A stretch of DNA of 64,000 nt from Phoebastria nigripes (taxonomy: Eukaryota; Chordata; Aves; Procellariiformes; Diomedeidae), in contig JAYKAV010003085.1 in the NCBI GenBank assembly GCA_035582835.1, positions 148,741 to 212,740 on the forward strand, written 5' to 3'. Positions 34,820 through 46,370 of the stretch are shown here, one piece after another. Made by a program: the position numbers and the translations under genes. The notes below the pieces were generated by a model. That model made no database searches. It had not been told where the DNA came from and saw only the letters and a program-made list of their open reading frames with translations. Position 1 is the stretch's first letter; each line of letters starts with the position of its first letter.

Positions 34820-37800
34820 TATCTATATGTGATAGGTTTAACATAACAAAATGCTCATTTGTAAAGGGAGGACAAGATTTTTTTTTTTTTTATCTGAAGT
34901 TTGATGAAGTTTAGATGCAACTTGTGTGTGTGTGATCACACAAACATTGAAGTGCAGAACCTCAGATCAAAGGATTTGGTGCAAATATTAATTAATTTTG
35001 GTGAGGCAGGTTTCNGCCTGAGGCTTTTTGGTGATAAAAGACACCAAATCACTTCTGTGCCCTCACTGCTTTTTGCTTTTTTCTTTTCCCCCCTTCAAGG
35101 CTCAAAAAGGACAGAATATCACAAAACAGCCATAAACTCTGCTATGAAGTAGCACTGTGTTGGCATGTTCACATAACCCCAAACCATTTTCTCTTGTTCA
35201 GGCCCTGTATAGACTACTACAACATGCACTTCCTCATGCTGCGACTGTTAAAACAAAAGAAGAATGACAAGTTGAAAGAATACACAAAGAAAGAAACGAA
35301 GTTTTGGGTGGGGAAGAGGAATGAATCCTATTTATATCTCACTTCATTGCTGTGGCAAGAGTAAATGAGTTTTAACAGAGGCATAATTACAACTTACATA
35401 TTCTTCTGGGATCTTTGGGGTATGGCTCCTGAAGGACCAATACAGATACTCGAAAAACTTGAGGTCTGATGCTAACGAACAGCCTGGAAGCTGGCATTCC
35501 AAATGCTTGAAGTCATCAGCAGGATCAGTGACCAACTGACACTTGGGTTTCTCAGTGAAGCCTCTCTGTTTTACCGTTGTGAAAGGGATCATGTTGTCTT
35601 TTCCATATACAGTATAATTTTTTTGGCATACACAATCAAACTGAGAAATTAACATCCACATAATGGCCTCAGTAAACATGGCTGGATCCTGCTGCACTGT
35701 GAATGGAAAACCATAGAACCACATTTTAATATGGGTTATTTATTTATGAAAGCATTCTGTGACCCTTGATATATTCAAAGCTCTAGTTAGTGCTAAAGAC
35801 GACCAGCAGAGATAAAGGAAGTACCAATTCCATAGTCACAATCCAATGTACTTTATAGAATGATTATACAAGTAATACCTTGTTTTACAGTATTCCCAAG
35901 AGAATTGTATCACACAATAATTTGCATGACTGAAATGAAAAAAATTTTGAGGAAATATACATATTTGACCATTGAAACTCTATGGCCTATCTGCTTCAAA
36001 TATCTATTTTACTTATTAAATCCTTTTATAAAAGGCTTAATAGAGACTTTGGAGGGCAACCAATGCTAATTATCGATTATAACTGGCACATAGTTAAATA
36101 AGGAAACATTTTCAATGCAAACTGGCAGAAGCACTGTTTGTTTTAGCACTGTAACAAATGCAGTTCAGAAACCCTCGTGGGCTTGTGAAGAGTTTTATTT
36201 TTTCTTTTCCAGAGTGCACGCACGCTGGCAGTAGTTCATTATTTCAAGCAAAAAATAAAGTTTGCCTTCTAGACACACAGAGATGATGATCTGCCTTTGC
36301 CCACCAAGAACTCATTCCCCAGCATACTTTTTTCTCTCTGGTAACAGTAAGCGTATGGAGCAATTAAAGGTTGTTAAGAAGTACAATAATTCCCTCTAAA
36401 CCACGTATTTCTGTACCAACATTGGCAGGGGTATATTTCAGAGGACTGGGTAAGGAAGAAATGGAAATATTATGGCAGTTCCACAGAACAACTGCAAGAA
36501 GTTTTGTGACAGAAGTTTCAAAAAATAAAAATTGAACATTATGGAGAAGATTTCTGAAAGTGAATTCTAGTTTAGGACTTCACTCTGGTGAAGTCAAAGA
36601 ACCTTCATAATTGGTGAAAGCAGATACAGCAAAACTGGAATATTTTACTGGGGAATGTAGCTGAGCTGATGGCAGTCAATGGACTCAGTTGCAGTAGCAT
36701 CTGCTTTTAGTTTTAAGCTCTATCATACAGATAGATAGGTGATGTCTCTCTAGTATCTTCTACACAGCAAACTTTCAAGAGCAAAAACTGTAAAGAGAGG
36801 TTAAGTGGCTTCTGTAACATGAAAACAAACAAAGGTATTGTATGACATGTGAACCAAACTGTGGATTTCTAACTAAATTGTTTATTTTTTATCAACACCA
36901 AAAATGATCCCCTCTTTATAAATAAAGCAGACTTTAGATGATATATTACCCATTGAATTTACATACCAGATGGACTTACTTTCATTACCTTATAATCTGT
37001 TTCCCCTTCTATCCTATGTTTTGTCACGCTTGTCTGTGTTTTATAAGTTTGCAATCAGGTTAGACCCTACAGGTGGATATATATTAAAGAACCTGAGCAC
37101 AGCAATTTGTTTTAGGCAAAAATTTTCAGGATTCATAATTGTAATCTGTTCAAGGCAAATGTCTATTATTGTTATTATTATTTGATTCCAGTAAACCAGA
37201 GAACCCATATTAATAGATGCTTTTAGTGCTGGGTTGCAGAAAGACCAGGGAGGAGAGAAATGCTTTCCTGGACTGGCAGAGGACAGATGGCTGGAGCATT
37301 CTGGTATCACCGTGTTCTTGCCCATTCCACACCTGACAGCACTGACATCTAGCCACCACTTCCTAACTGTTCCCATGTGTTGAAGATGAACAAATATTGG
37401 TAACAAAACCTTTTTTCTAGGGTTCAGTGCTAAGGAGAAAAGCTGAACCAAGTATATTATAATATTAAAATATAACTTCATAACTATACATTATAGATCT
37501 ATAGACATGTGTATACGTAGATTCCTAACTAACTATACTTTCTGCTTTCATCCAGAAATAGAAATTGTGTAGAAGAAATACCCCTACTATGAGTGGAAAT
37601 TAGAACATGCTGGAAATATTTCAATATATTATTGAATGATCTTTATACCAGAAAGGTCAGACTAATGGTCTGAAATTCTGGAAAACTTGTGTGAATTTTT
37701 AAGGTTTGTTCACACTAACTCTGTACTTATATATACGTTGTATATAAAATCACAGAATATGTCTGAGGAATGTGCTTCCACATTATGAAACTGGGTCTAA

Positions 37801-38043
37801 GAACATGGAACTCTTGAAAACCTTTGTTTATTTATACACTAAGAAAACACACAAACTTGTATTATGAAGGATTTTCTTCTTAAAACAAGAAACAAAGAGT
37901 CTTATAACTGTCTAAATGGGATATAGATCAACATCTTAATAAGACTAGTAAAAAACTTATTAATATTAATAGTCTCAAAATATTATTAATACATTGTCAG
38001 AGTATATTCCGAATTACCAACACAAACTTCTTACTGCCTTTCT
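34820..38043. other. Non-coding, no gene recognised
   Basis: The only frame worth noting is 35344-35724 on the minus strand (126 codons, several Cys and aromatic residues). I could not assign it. A 146-codon minus frame at 37041-37481 has no recognisable domain. The rest is AT-rich. Confidence 0.5.
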
Positions 38044-39795
38044 TCATAGAATCAATCATAGAATCATAGAATACCAGGTTGGAAGGGACTTCAAGGATCA
38101 TCTGGTCCAACCTTTCTTGGCAAAAGCACAGTCTAGACAAGGTGGCCCAGCACCCTGTCCAGCTGAATCTTAAAAGTGTCCAATGTTGGGGAATCCACCA
38201 CTTCCCTGGGGAGATTATTCCGATGGCTGATTGTTCTCATTATGAAAAATTTTCCTCGTGTCCAATTAGAATCTCCCCAGGAGTGACTTGTACCCATTAC
38301 CCCTCGTCTTCTCCCTGTAAAAAGGGAGTCTCCATCTTCTTTGTAGCCACCCTTTAAATACTGGAACATGGTGATAAGGTCTCCCCTAAGCCTTCTTTTC
38401 TCAAGGCTGAACAAACCCAGTTCTCAGCCCTTCCTCATATGGCAGGCTTCCCAGTCCTTTGATCATCTCTGTGGCCCTTCTCTGGACCCTCTCCAGCCTG
38501 TCCACATCTTTTTTGCATAGCGGGGACCAAAACTGAACACAGTATTCCAGGTGTGGCCTGACAAGCGCTGAGTAGAGTGGGATAATGACCTCTTTATCTC
38601 TGCTGGTGATGCCCTTGTTGATGCAGCCCAGCATCCTGTTGGCTTTCTTTGCCACAGCAGCACACTGTTCACTCATATTGAGCTTCTTGTCCACCAGGAC
38701 CCCCAGGTCCCTTCCCACAGAGCTGCTGCCCAGCCAGATAGATCCCAGCCTCCTGGATTATGTTTTCCCAGGTGCAAGACCTTACATTTGTCTTTGTTGA
38801 ACTTCATAAAGTTCTTGTTAGCCCACTCTTCCAGCCTATCCAGGTCTTCCTGCAGGGTGNTTCTCCCTTCCGAAGTGTCCACTTCCCCACTCAGTTTGGT
38901 ATCATTGGCAAACTTCATCAGGGTACACTTGATCCCATCATCCAGATCACTTATGAAGATATTAAACAGCGTTGGGCCCAATATTGATCCCTGGGGGACC
39001 CCACTTGTGACAGGTTGCTAGTTTGAAAAGGAGCTATTTACCACCACCCTCTGAGTGTGGCCTGTCAGCCAGTTACCCACCCACCGCACAGACCACTTGT
39101 CTAGACTGTAACACATCAGTTTCTCTAGGAGGAAGCTGTGGGAAACTGTATGGAAAGCCTTGGAGAAATCGAGGTAGACAATGTCCACCACTTGCCCCAC
39201 ATCAACCGAGCAGGTTACTTTGTCGCAGAAGGCGATCAGGTTTGTCAAGCACGACTTGCCCTTGGTGAATCTGTGCTGGCTTTTCCCAATCATGTGCTTC
39301 ATTTGACTTGTTTAACAGGAGGATTCGTTCCATAACTTTCCCAGGGACTGAAGTAAGACTGATGGGCCTATAATTTCCTGGATCCTCCTTTAAGACCTTC
39401 TTTTAAATGGGGGTGACATTAGCCTTCTTCCAGTCTTCTGGGATGTCCCCCAATCTCCATGACTTCTCAAAGATCATGGAGAGTGGCCTTGCAATGACGT
39501 CAGCCAGCTCTCTTAACACCCTCGGGTGGATATTGTCAGGGCCCATTGATTTGTAGGGGTCAACTCCTGCAATAGTTCACATACCAACTCTTCCTTCGCT
39601 GATGGTGGGTCTGTGTTTGCATCAACCTGGGTTTTTGTTCCCAAGGCCTGGGGCTCAACAGTGATGGTAAAGACAGAGGTGAAGAAAATGTTGAGAACCT
39701 CTGCCTTTTCAGCGTTGTTGGTAACTAATTCACCTCTCCTGTTTAACAGTGGGCCAGTATTTTCCTTCTGTTTCTGCTTGTTCTTATCTATTTAT
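38044..39795 (-). mobile_element. CR1 LINE, 5'-truncated, about 1.75 kb (minus strand)
   Basis: The left end shows the reverse complement of the CR1 3' octamers (tcatagaatcaatcatagaatcatagaat), so the element reads leftward. It keeps the 3' untranslated region and the C-terminal half of ORF2, and is truncated at about 39795 within the reverse transcriptase N-terminal part. Two octamers are separated by extra bases. Confidence 0.92.
38401..39302 (-). pseudogene. CR1 ORF2 remnant: RT palm and C-terminus
   Basis: Three open blocks are visible. Block 39302-39018 contains RT motif A (YLDFSKAFHTV). Block 38981-38673 lies in the same frame after a stop and contains motif C as FANDTKL, where CR1 proteins normally have two adjacent Asp, so the catalytic pair is damaged. 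Block 38718-38401 is in another frame and holds the C-terminal domain ([37 protein letters not shown]). The stop, the frame change and the lost Asp make it non-functional. CR1 ORF2 encodes an endonuclease and RT; only RT and downstream parts are left. Confidence 0.85.
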
Positions 39796-41281
39796 TATTA
39801 ACCACTGACACAAACATAATGCTAGATGAATCACTGGCAACATACCTGTGTGGTGTGTCAATTGATTTAACTCCATGGGCATCAGCTGACTCAGACTGAT
39901 TTAGCTCAACTGAAAATTTGCCCTATGGTTCATATTTCAAGACACTGTTTTGCTTATCAAATATGACAAGAAACATTTGACCTTTTAAGAAAAAGGGACA
40001 TGGAAACACCAGCTAGCATCATGGGTTCAATAAAAAGAGTATTTAGGTAATCAGCAAAGGAGCAATTCTTTTCAAAGAGTAAGTTAAAAATGCAGTCTAT
40101 TTTCTGGAATGTTCCTTAATTCCTGCGCCTTGCCTTAGCATTGGCTGCATAATCCTCACTACTTGATACTGTTAAATACTGTATTCCTTCACTCATTTTG
40201 AGACATCTGTAGATGCCTTTGCATGGGTGAAAATAGTCACAAAGAAAACAGCATATACTTGTAATTCACACAGAAAAGCCCACAGTATTTAGTTGTGTAT
40301 GTCAATCTCTCTTTTCATTCTAATGAGATGTTTTATGCAAGTATCTGTTCTCTCTATTTCCTAGTATGAAATACAAACCAACCACAAAATCACCACCTAT
40401 CAAATATAACCAGCAAGTACAAGTTTCCTTACAACAGACTTTGAGTACTTTCACAATGCCAGACATGAATTTGGAATAATGCCAGCAAAACACCACTGGG
40501 TGCCTTAAACTTCTTAAGTGAAAAATATGTTATCCATTAAAATGCCTTATGATTATCCATACTACATCTTAAAAATTACTCTGTTATGTTCCTAGGGATG
40601 AAGTTTACTGAACTCGAAATAACACATTATCCAAGGTTTAAGCAACCAAGGGGATAGTAAGCAGACATTTGATCAAGGATGCTGGATACTGTACTTCTGT
40701 GCATTTCTAAACTCATATCATAAATGGTCCCTGCTAATAAAATGAGCATGAGAAGGTATTATTTGCTTACCCTCTGCAGTCTGAGAAAGTACTTAGGCTG
40801 AAGTTAAAGGCTAAGGGATTTAAAATTTTTATCTCCCAGTGAATTTCAGGGTTTTGTAACACCGTTGTCCATTTGTGAACAACACATTCCGCAAAAAGAG
40901 AAAAGAAAAAAAAAAAAAACACAAAAGTCAACCCAAAAGCATGCATAAAACTTCAAGTATACTTAATTTATGGATGTTTTAAGTATTGTAATCAACTATA
41001 ACTCAAAGCTACATAATGCTTTTAGATGCTTATTTTATATTAAATGACTTAGTATTATCAAAAAAATTTTGGTAATTTAAAAAAAATTCCTTATCAGCTG
41101 GAAATGTTTTGAAGAAATAATTAAATACTGCTGAGCATTATATTTTTCANTATCCAATAAACCAAGCCTGTATAAATTAGCTGCGTTGGCTCTCCTTGGA
41201 TTAGAATCTCGACTGCAGGAAATGTAAAATACCAACCAAAACTAAGAAAGTTATCCCAGTAGATGATGTCCTTATTATTAA
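39796..41281. other. Non-coding, AT-rich, no gene recognised
   Basis: Unique-looking sequence between a CR1 and an LTR, with no frame of interest. An A-run lies at about 40902-40919. Confidence 0.6.
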
Positions 41282-42240
41282 ACTGCTGTGGTGGTGCATT
41301 TCCCCCCTTCCCTTAAGCCTCTCTACAATCTCAGGAACTCCTGTTAGGCCTTAGCCATCGTGTAAGGACTTGGGCAGTTAAGCGTCCCTTGACTGTACCA
41401 GGCACTCTTGCATGGCTGAAGTGGGGAGCAGCACTGATTGTACCAGGAACACTGGCTACCTGATCAAAGTAGGGAATGAAAGCAGGAGACAATTTGTCAT
41501 TCCTGACAGTCCTGGAACATTCCCTACCTGGATCGTAGCTCAAGTGGAACAATACAACGGTTACCACAAATGATACCATTGTAACCATAAAACAATACCA
41601 TATTTTCTGAAAACAAACCAATACAAAACAATACCATATTTACTGATGANTAAAGCCAATCATCTTGCAAACCTATAAACAGCGGTCCCAAGCAAGACCC
41701 TTTGAGCTCTCCTGGACCACAGCAGGCTGCGCCCAGAATCTCCCTCTGAGGGGGATGCCTCTCAGAGTTCACAAACTCTCGAGTCTGTGATATTCGGGGG
41801 ACCATCGGGACCTGGGCTGAAACACTCCTCAGCCGAGACACTCCTTGAAGCTCAACCCTCTGCCCGTTGAGAAATGCCAAGACATTTAGTGTGAGTATTT
41901 TCACGACATTTGAGGGGAATTTTTAACAGGTACCTTTATCTAGCTTAAGGCCTTTATAACCTAGCTTCAGGCCTGTAAATTTATTTATCTTTAGGCCTTT
42001 AAAGATCTATTCAGCTTTGGGCCCTTATGTGTGATGTGTGCCTGTGTTTGTGTGTATTGATTTAGACAATCAGTAATAAGCGTAGTCTGTTATCAAGTTG
42101 TTTTAGTAATTGTGATAAACTTGATTAACTCACTTCGTAACTGCTAAATTAGTCAATGATTAAGTGCTGTCAAAATCTTATGATTTACCTTAAAACTGTG
42201 AATGAACTTTAGGTTGCTGCTAAACACCTATAATCCCTTA

Positions 42241-42575
42241 GGCATAAACCATTGACCAGGTCTGAGACTAAGACTGGATCCAGCCAGGTGTTCTCTGAAC
42301 CTCGTGACTCAACGGGAGGATTTCCCTATTTCTCCTATTTCTCCTATTAGGTATAAAAGGTTGCCCAGGTCTGAGACTAGGGGTAGATCCAGCCGCACCG
42401 CGAGCAAGGGGGTCTACTCTGAACCTCATGACTCAATGGGAGGATCTCCTTATTCCTTTTGTATTAGACATAAACCGTTGCCCAAGTCTGATACTAAGAT
42501 TGGATCCAGACGGGTCTTCTCTGAACCTCGTGACTCAACAGGAGGGTCTCCCATACCCTTTTGTCCTCAATCTCT
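42241..42575 (+). repeat. Threefold tandem repeat (about 110 bp) carrying the LTR promoter
   Basis: Units begin at about 42241, 42350 and 42466. Each has (g)g(c/t)ataaa(c/a) at its start, then ttg(a/c)cca(g/a)gtctgagacta, ggatcca, ttctctgaacctc(g/a)tgactcaa, and a cctattt/ttccttt tail. The middle unit has a proper TATA box (ggtataaaagg), while the others have cataaacc at the same place. The middle unit also has a short insertion (gcaccgcgagcaag). Confidence 0.85.
42352..42358 (+). promoter_or_regulatory. TATA box of the 1.47-kb LTR
   Basis: tataaaa at the start of the middle promoter repeat, about 330 bp upstream of the ATTAAA signal. Confidence 0.55.
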
Positions 42576-42762
42576 TTATAAATCATTCCAACTCAATTGT
42601 ACATGATTTTCCCTGTGTCCATGTAATAAGTAATAGAGTGGACCTTGCCATCGAATTCTGTTAAGTCGCGCTTTTATAAATTTCTATTAAAATCACTTTT
42701 TGCTGATACCTTTGCTGGTGATTCTTTAAGCAGCCTCAAAACCACTCATTCACGACAACTGC

Positions 42763-44051
42763 TCCTACTTTCAAGTCACTATTCAGGTCCAAATGAAGCA
42801 ACTAATGAGGCCACTAGACAATGCATAGTCTTGGGTCATCAGCAGCCAGATTTTATTTAATAGCTTCTTTCCAGTCAGCTAACTGGGGGACAGATGGTGG
42901 CTGATATGTAATTTCTGTGGAGTATTATAAGAGTTAGTCACTTAACACGGGATTTCAAAAATCTCTTATTTTTGGAAAACATAACAGTTGCATATTGTCC
43001 AACAGAACTGGTGCCATTGTGTGGAAGTTAGCAGCGCCTCCTCTTTTCCTCCAGGGCATAGCTTTATGCTTCACTAATCGAAATAGAAGTTGTGTGACAA
43101 AAGCCATAAATATAATCTCTTAGGTGTGACCTTGAAGAAGTAACCCAATTAAATCAATTTGATATTTATTCAGCCTTGATGCGCTTGTAGCATCATTTGT
43201 TATGTGAGCCTTTCAGACTTCTCAGTCAACTTAATCCATTTCATTCTAATGCTTTTCTCCTGTCTTTATTTCCATACATCTTCATTACCAGCACTCCAGT
43301 TCAAGCTGCTGCTGAAGGGTTAAGCAGGAGATATTTATTAAATGTAAACTCAAACAAATGTTAGCACAGAGCAGCCACTGGAAGTACAGAGACAAAAGGC
43401 CATTTGCTGGCTTAATTAAAATTAATCAGAAATAATGGACTGTCTTGAGGAGGAATANTATAAACACATAACACTAATCTCACAAGCCTAAATTATACAA
43501 TAATTTGAGACTCCAAGTCTCATTGATTTAATACAGTATTTAGTGATAGAGGAAGATTTAGAAGAGATCAGAATGAGTTCTCTTACATGATAAAATTCAT
43601 AACTCTCTGATTCAAAGTCTTACTGTAATGCTTTAAAACAATTCATAATTAGAGTCTCCTTCTGACATTGATATCAGTTAGAAAGGCTTTCATAATGTGA
43701 TCTTAATAGGCTATTAATACCAGGACAAGATTAAGGGATTTGTTCTATCCTTCAGGAATGCATGTAGCTGCTGCTAAGATGAATGGAAAGTATCTGTTCA
43801 TATTGATCACTGTAGGACATGTTCTTTGAGGTTCACGCCCATCTTTCCATACATGGTTGGGAAAAACTAACTGCCTAAGACAGACCAACAATTCTTAACT
43901 GATCAAATCCTTTTTCTAATCTTTCTCATAACTATCTGGTTTTCATTTTGTGACTGTCCTGGAACCTAATGTCCCCTTTTCCCTCTATTTTCTACCTCAG
44001 TTTTCAAATATCTATACTAAAAGAAGTAACTGGTTTTGCTTTTTTCTTTTG

Positions 44052-44087
<36 letters not shown>

Positions 44088-44223
44088 AGAAAGAAACAAA
44101 CCAAAACATGTCTTTGCTAGAATACTGTTGTCCTAGTCTACCCTGTCTTTGTTGAGATATTGGGTCCTGTGTGCTGAGTACAGTATAGGTGCTTAAAGAT
44201 ACTGTTAGCAAGAAAAGTTTAAT
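42763..44223. other. Non-coding, no gene recognised
   Basis: AT-rich unique-looking DNA ending near a 33-base T run and a CR1 3' end. No frame is of interest; the lysine-rich minus frame at 44017-44211 is a translation of the T run. Confidence 0.6.
44054..44086. repeat. Poly-T run, 33 bases
   Basis: Uninterrupted run of 33 T, the longest homopolymer in the window. Its true length may be unreliable in the assembly. Confidence 0.85.
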
Positions 44224-44352
44224 TATAGAATCATAGAATCACAGAATAGTTTGGTTTGGAAGGGACCTTTAAAGGTCATCTAGTCCAATCCCCCTGCAAT
44301 GAGCAGGGACATCTTCAACTAGATCAGGTTGCTCAAAGCCCTGTCCAACCTG
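44224..44352 (-). mobile_element. CR1 LINE, 3' end only (about 130 bp, minus strand)
   Basis: tatagaatcatagaatcacagaat, then ttggaagggacctttaaagg and tcatctagtccaatcccc, is the complement of the CR1 3' end. Similarity stops after ccctgtccaacc. Confidence 0.92.
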
Positions 44353-45164
44353 TTGTACACATCTTGCAAAACACACTCAGATCTTAGACGGTTTACATCA
44401 GTGTACTTCAGAAAATGAATCCCAATTAACTACATTACTTTCACCTTATTATATGGCTGTGTAAATATCTTGGTTCAGAATTAAAATAATCTTAATTCAG
44501 TTACCTTAATTTACCTTGGAAGTAGATTATATTAAATCAGATTTAGGTCACTTTAATTTTGAGGGAGAGTATTCACATAATTGTTTACGTGGTTTAACTA
44601 ATGCAATTGAAATTCACACTTTTAGACTATTTAAATTAATTTTTCCCCTGTGTCCTCATGTAGACAGACCCTTCCTCTTCTTCCAATGCTGCTGTTTGTG
44701 CTCCTGGTGTCTCTCATACTCCTATAGGATTGGGCAGAGTTCATTGCATTTCTGCCAGGCTATTTTGTAAGCCTATCTGTTTCTGTTTGCTCCCTCCTAT
44801 CATGCAACAAATAATTGATATAAGTACAGGATCCCTCTTCCTTCTGGATTATTTCTGTTCCTTTATGAAGACTCACTGTTACTAGGGCATTTGTAACAGC
44901 CCTTAGGATATCACAGGCTGGCAGAAGGTGTCATCTTCTTGTCATTTAAGAGTTTGAGCCTGTGGTGGTACATTCCTTCTCCACCCTTCTCCTGGGCCAC
45001 TTGTTGAGCCTATTTAAGATTGTCCAGAAGAAAAGTCACTGCTGATACTATAACTTTGTCCTTGATGCTCTTAATGAAATTCTAACAAAAACATTTGCTG
45101 ACAGCAGTCATGCTAATTTGGGTGTACTGTACTTTCTTCATAAATGCAGGTCAGGTCATTGGTG

Positions 45165-45400
45165 TACTGGCCAAACCATGCCCTCTTTAACACAGAACAT
45201 TGGCAGGGACCTCCCAGATCATCAAGTTCACCCACGGTATCATAGGCATTAAAGTTGGACGAGTTGTTTGTCCCCACCGTACCTGGTAGGAGGCTGTTAC
45301 AGAAATTCAGTGCTCTGATAGACAGATATCTTCTAATATCCTGCCTAAAGATATTGATGAACAGATAATGTGCCTTTTGGATTGTTCTTTGTGGACTATA
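45165..45400 (-). mobile_element. Ancient CR1-like 3' end (minus strand)
   Basis: The run ggcagggacctcccagatcatcaagttcaccc, then cagtgctctgatagacagat, then atcttctaatatcctgcctaaa, follows the order of a reverse-complemented CR1 3' untranslated region, where CR1 has 'ggaaggacc..gaggtcatcaagtcca' and 'cctaatatccagcctaaa'. It is far more diverged than the other copies, so it is an older subfamily or a related LINE. Confidence 0.5.
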
Positions 45401-46304
45401 CATCTCTTTTTATCCCAAGATAATTCATGGAGAATCATCCCCGATTAACCTACATTTTACTGCACTAAGCCAGGATCATAAACTTTGCCTAAGTTTGATT
45501 ATGATCGCAATAGCCATTCTAAGCAGATGTTCCAGTTTTAATTCATCTTTCTTTTTCCATTCATTCAAAAAATGAAGATTTTTGATTAGCTATTTCAAAA
45601 ACATTGTTACTACCTTATCTTTACTGATATGCAGCATTTGGCTAGCTCTAGGATCAGGCGTCCCCTTTTTTTAGACTTCTATGGGCACAAATCTCTTCAT
45701 AAAAGAAGATAAAACTAATTTTATCTTGCGTTCAGTAGGCCTGTGATGGCTTGGTGCTTGATCCAGACAAAAACACAAAAGAAATTAGGAAACTTCTTTA
45801 TATTGCTAGCTACATAGTTAATGATTACAGTCTGACCCTGAATATTTCCTAAATTCAGGTCAGGCATGAAACAATATTTGTATTGTTCTGAGGTGCAAGA
45901 TGTAAAACAGAAGGTTAGTCTAGCAATGAAGCAAAGAAAGAGTATTAGTTAGACCCCTTTTTTTCATGCATTTTTGGCACTGATACATGAATGTAAAAGT
46001 CTGGAAAAACAATACAGTGATTCATCCAAAGAAGAGTTATGAAAAGAACGCACATTAGCTACTTTTGAAATAAGTATTTATCCCATTAAAAACTTTCGAT
46101 ATAATAAACCAGCACTAAGTTTACATTACTAGCCCATACTGTAAACAGTCACCTGCAATGTCTTCTAATTATTATTTTAATGAAACATTGCAAAAGCTGG
46201 GAGGTCTAAAATTTTACATAAATGTACTTGCAAACTCCATTTAAACCTTTTACATACATACAAAGAGAATTAATATTTGCTGAAGAATAATTCTGATGCT
46301 CTTG

Positions 46305-46370
46305 CTTGGGAGAAAAATAAAACAAATGAAATAAAATAAATACATAAAATAAAATACAAAAGTCACAACC
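46305..46370. repeat. AAAT-rich low-complexity tract
   Basis: Imperfect repeats of aaaata/aaatac with few C or G. Confidence 0.65.

Larger units (their letters stand above)
41287..42757 (+). mobile_element. Solo ERV LTR, about 1471 bp, target duplication ACTGC
   Basis: It starts TGTGGTGGTGC and ends TTCACGACA, framed by perfect 5-bp repeats actgc at 41282-41286 and 42758-42762. It has a TATA box (gtataaaagg, 42351-42360) and ATTAAA at 42686-42691, about 66 bp before the end, which set plus polarity. The promoter lies in a threefold tandem repeat (42241-42575). It is long for an LTR and unrelated in sequence to the other LTR families in the window. No internal retroviral sequence adjoins it. 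The frames inside (41331-41904 minus and 42304-42860 plus) are incidental. Confidence 0.85.

Noticed and set aside
34923..34941. tgtgtgatcacaca palindrome
   Set aside because: Only 14 bp and built from a GT run meeting its complement; expected in simple-repeat DNA.
37041..37481. 146-codon minus frame
   Set aside because: It starts and ends in AT-rich DNA with Ile-rich low-complexity sequence; no known domain.
38044..38075. Repeated tagaatca words as a CRISPR or telomere-like array
   Set aside because: These are the 3'-terminal octamers of CR1 in reverse orientation; the same words occur at 44224 and 63088, and there are no spacers.
44017..44211. Lysine-rich minus frame
   Set aside because: It is produced by the 33-T run.
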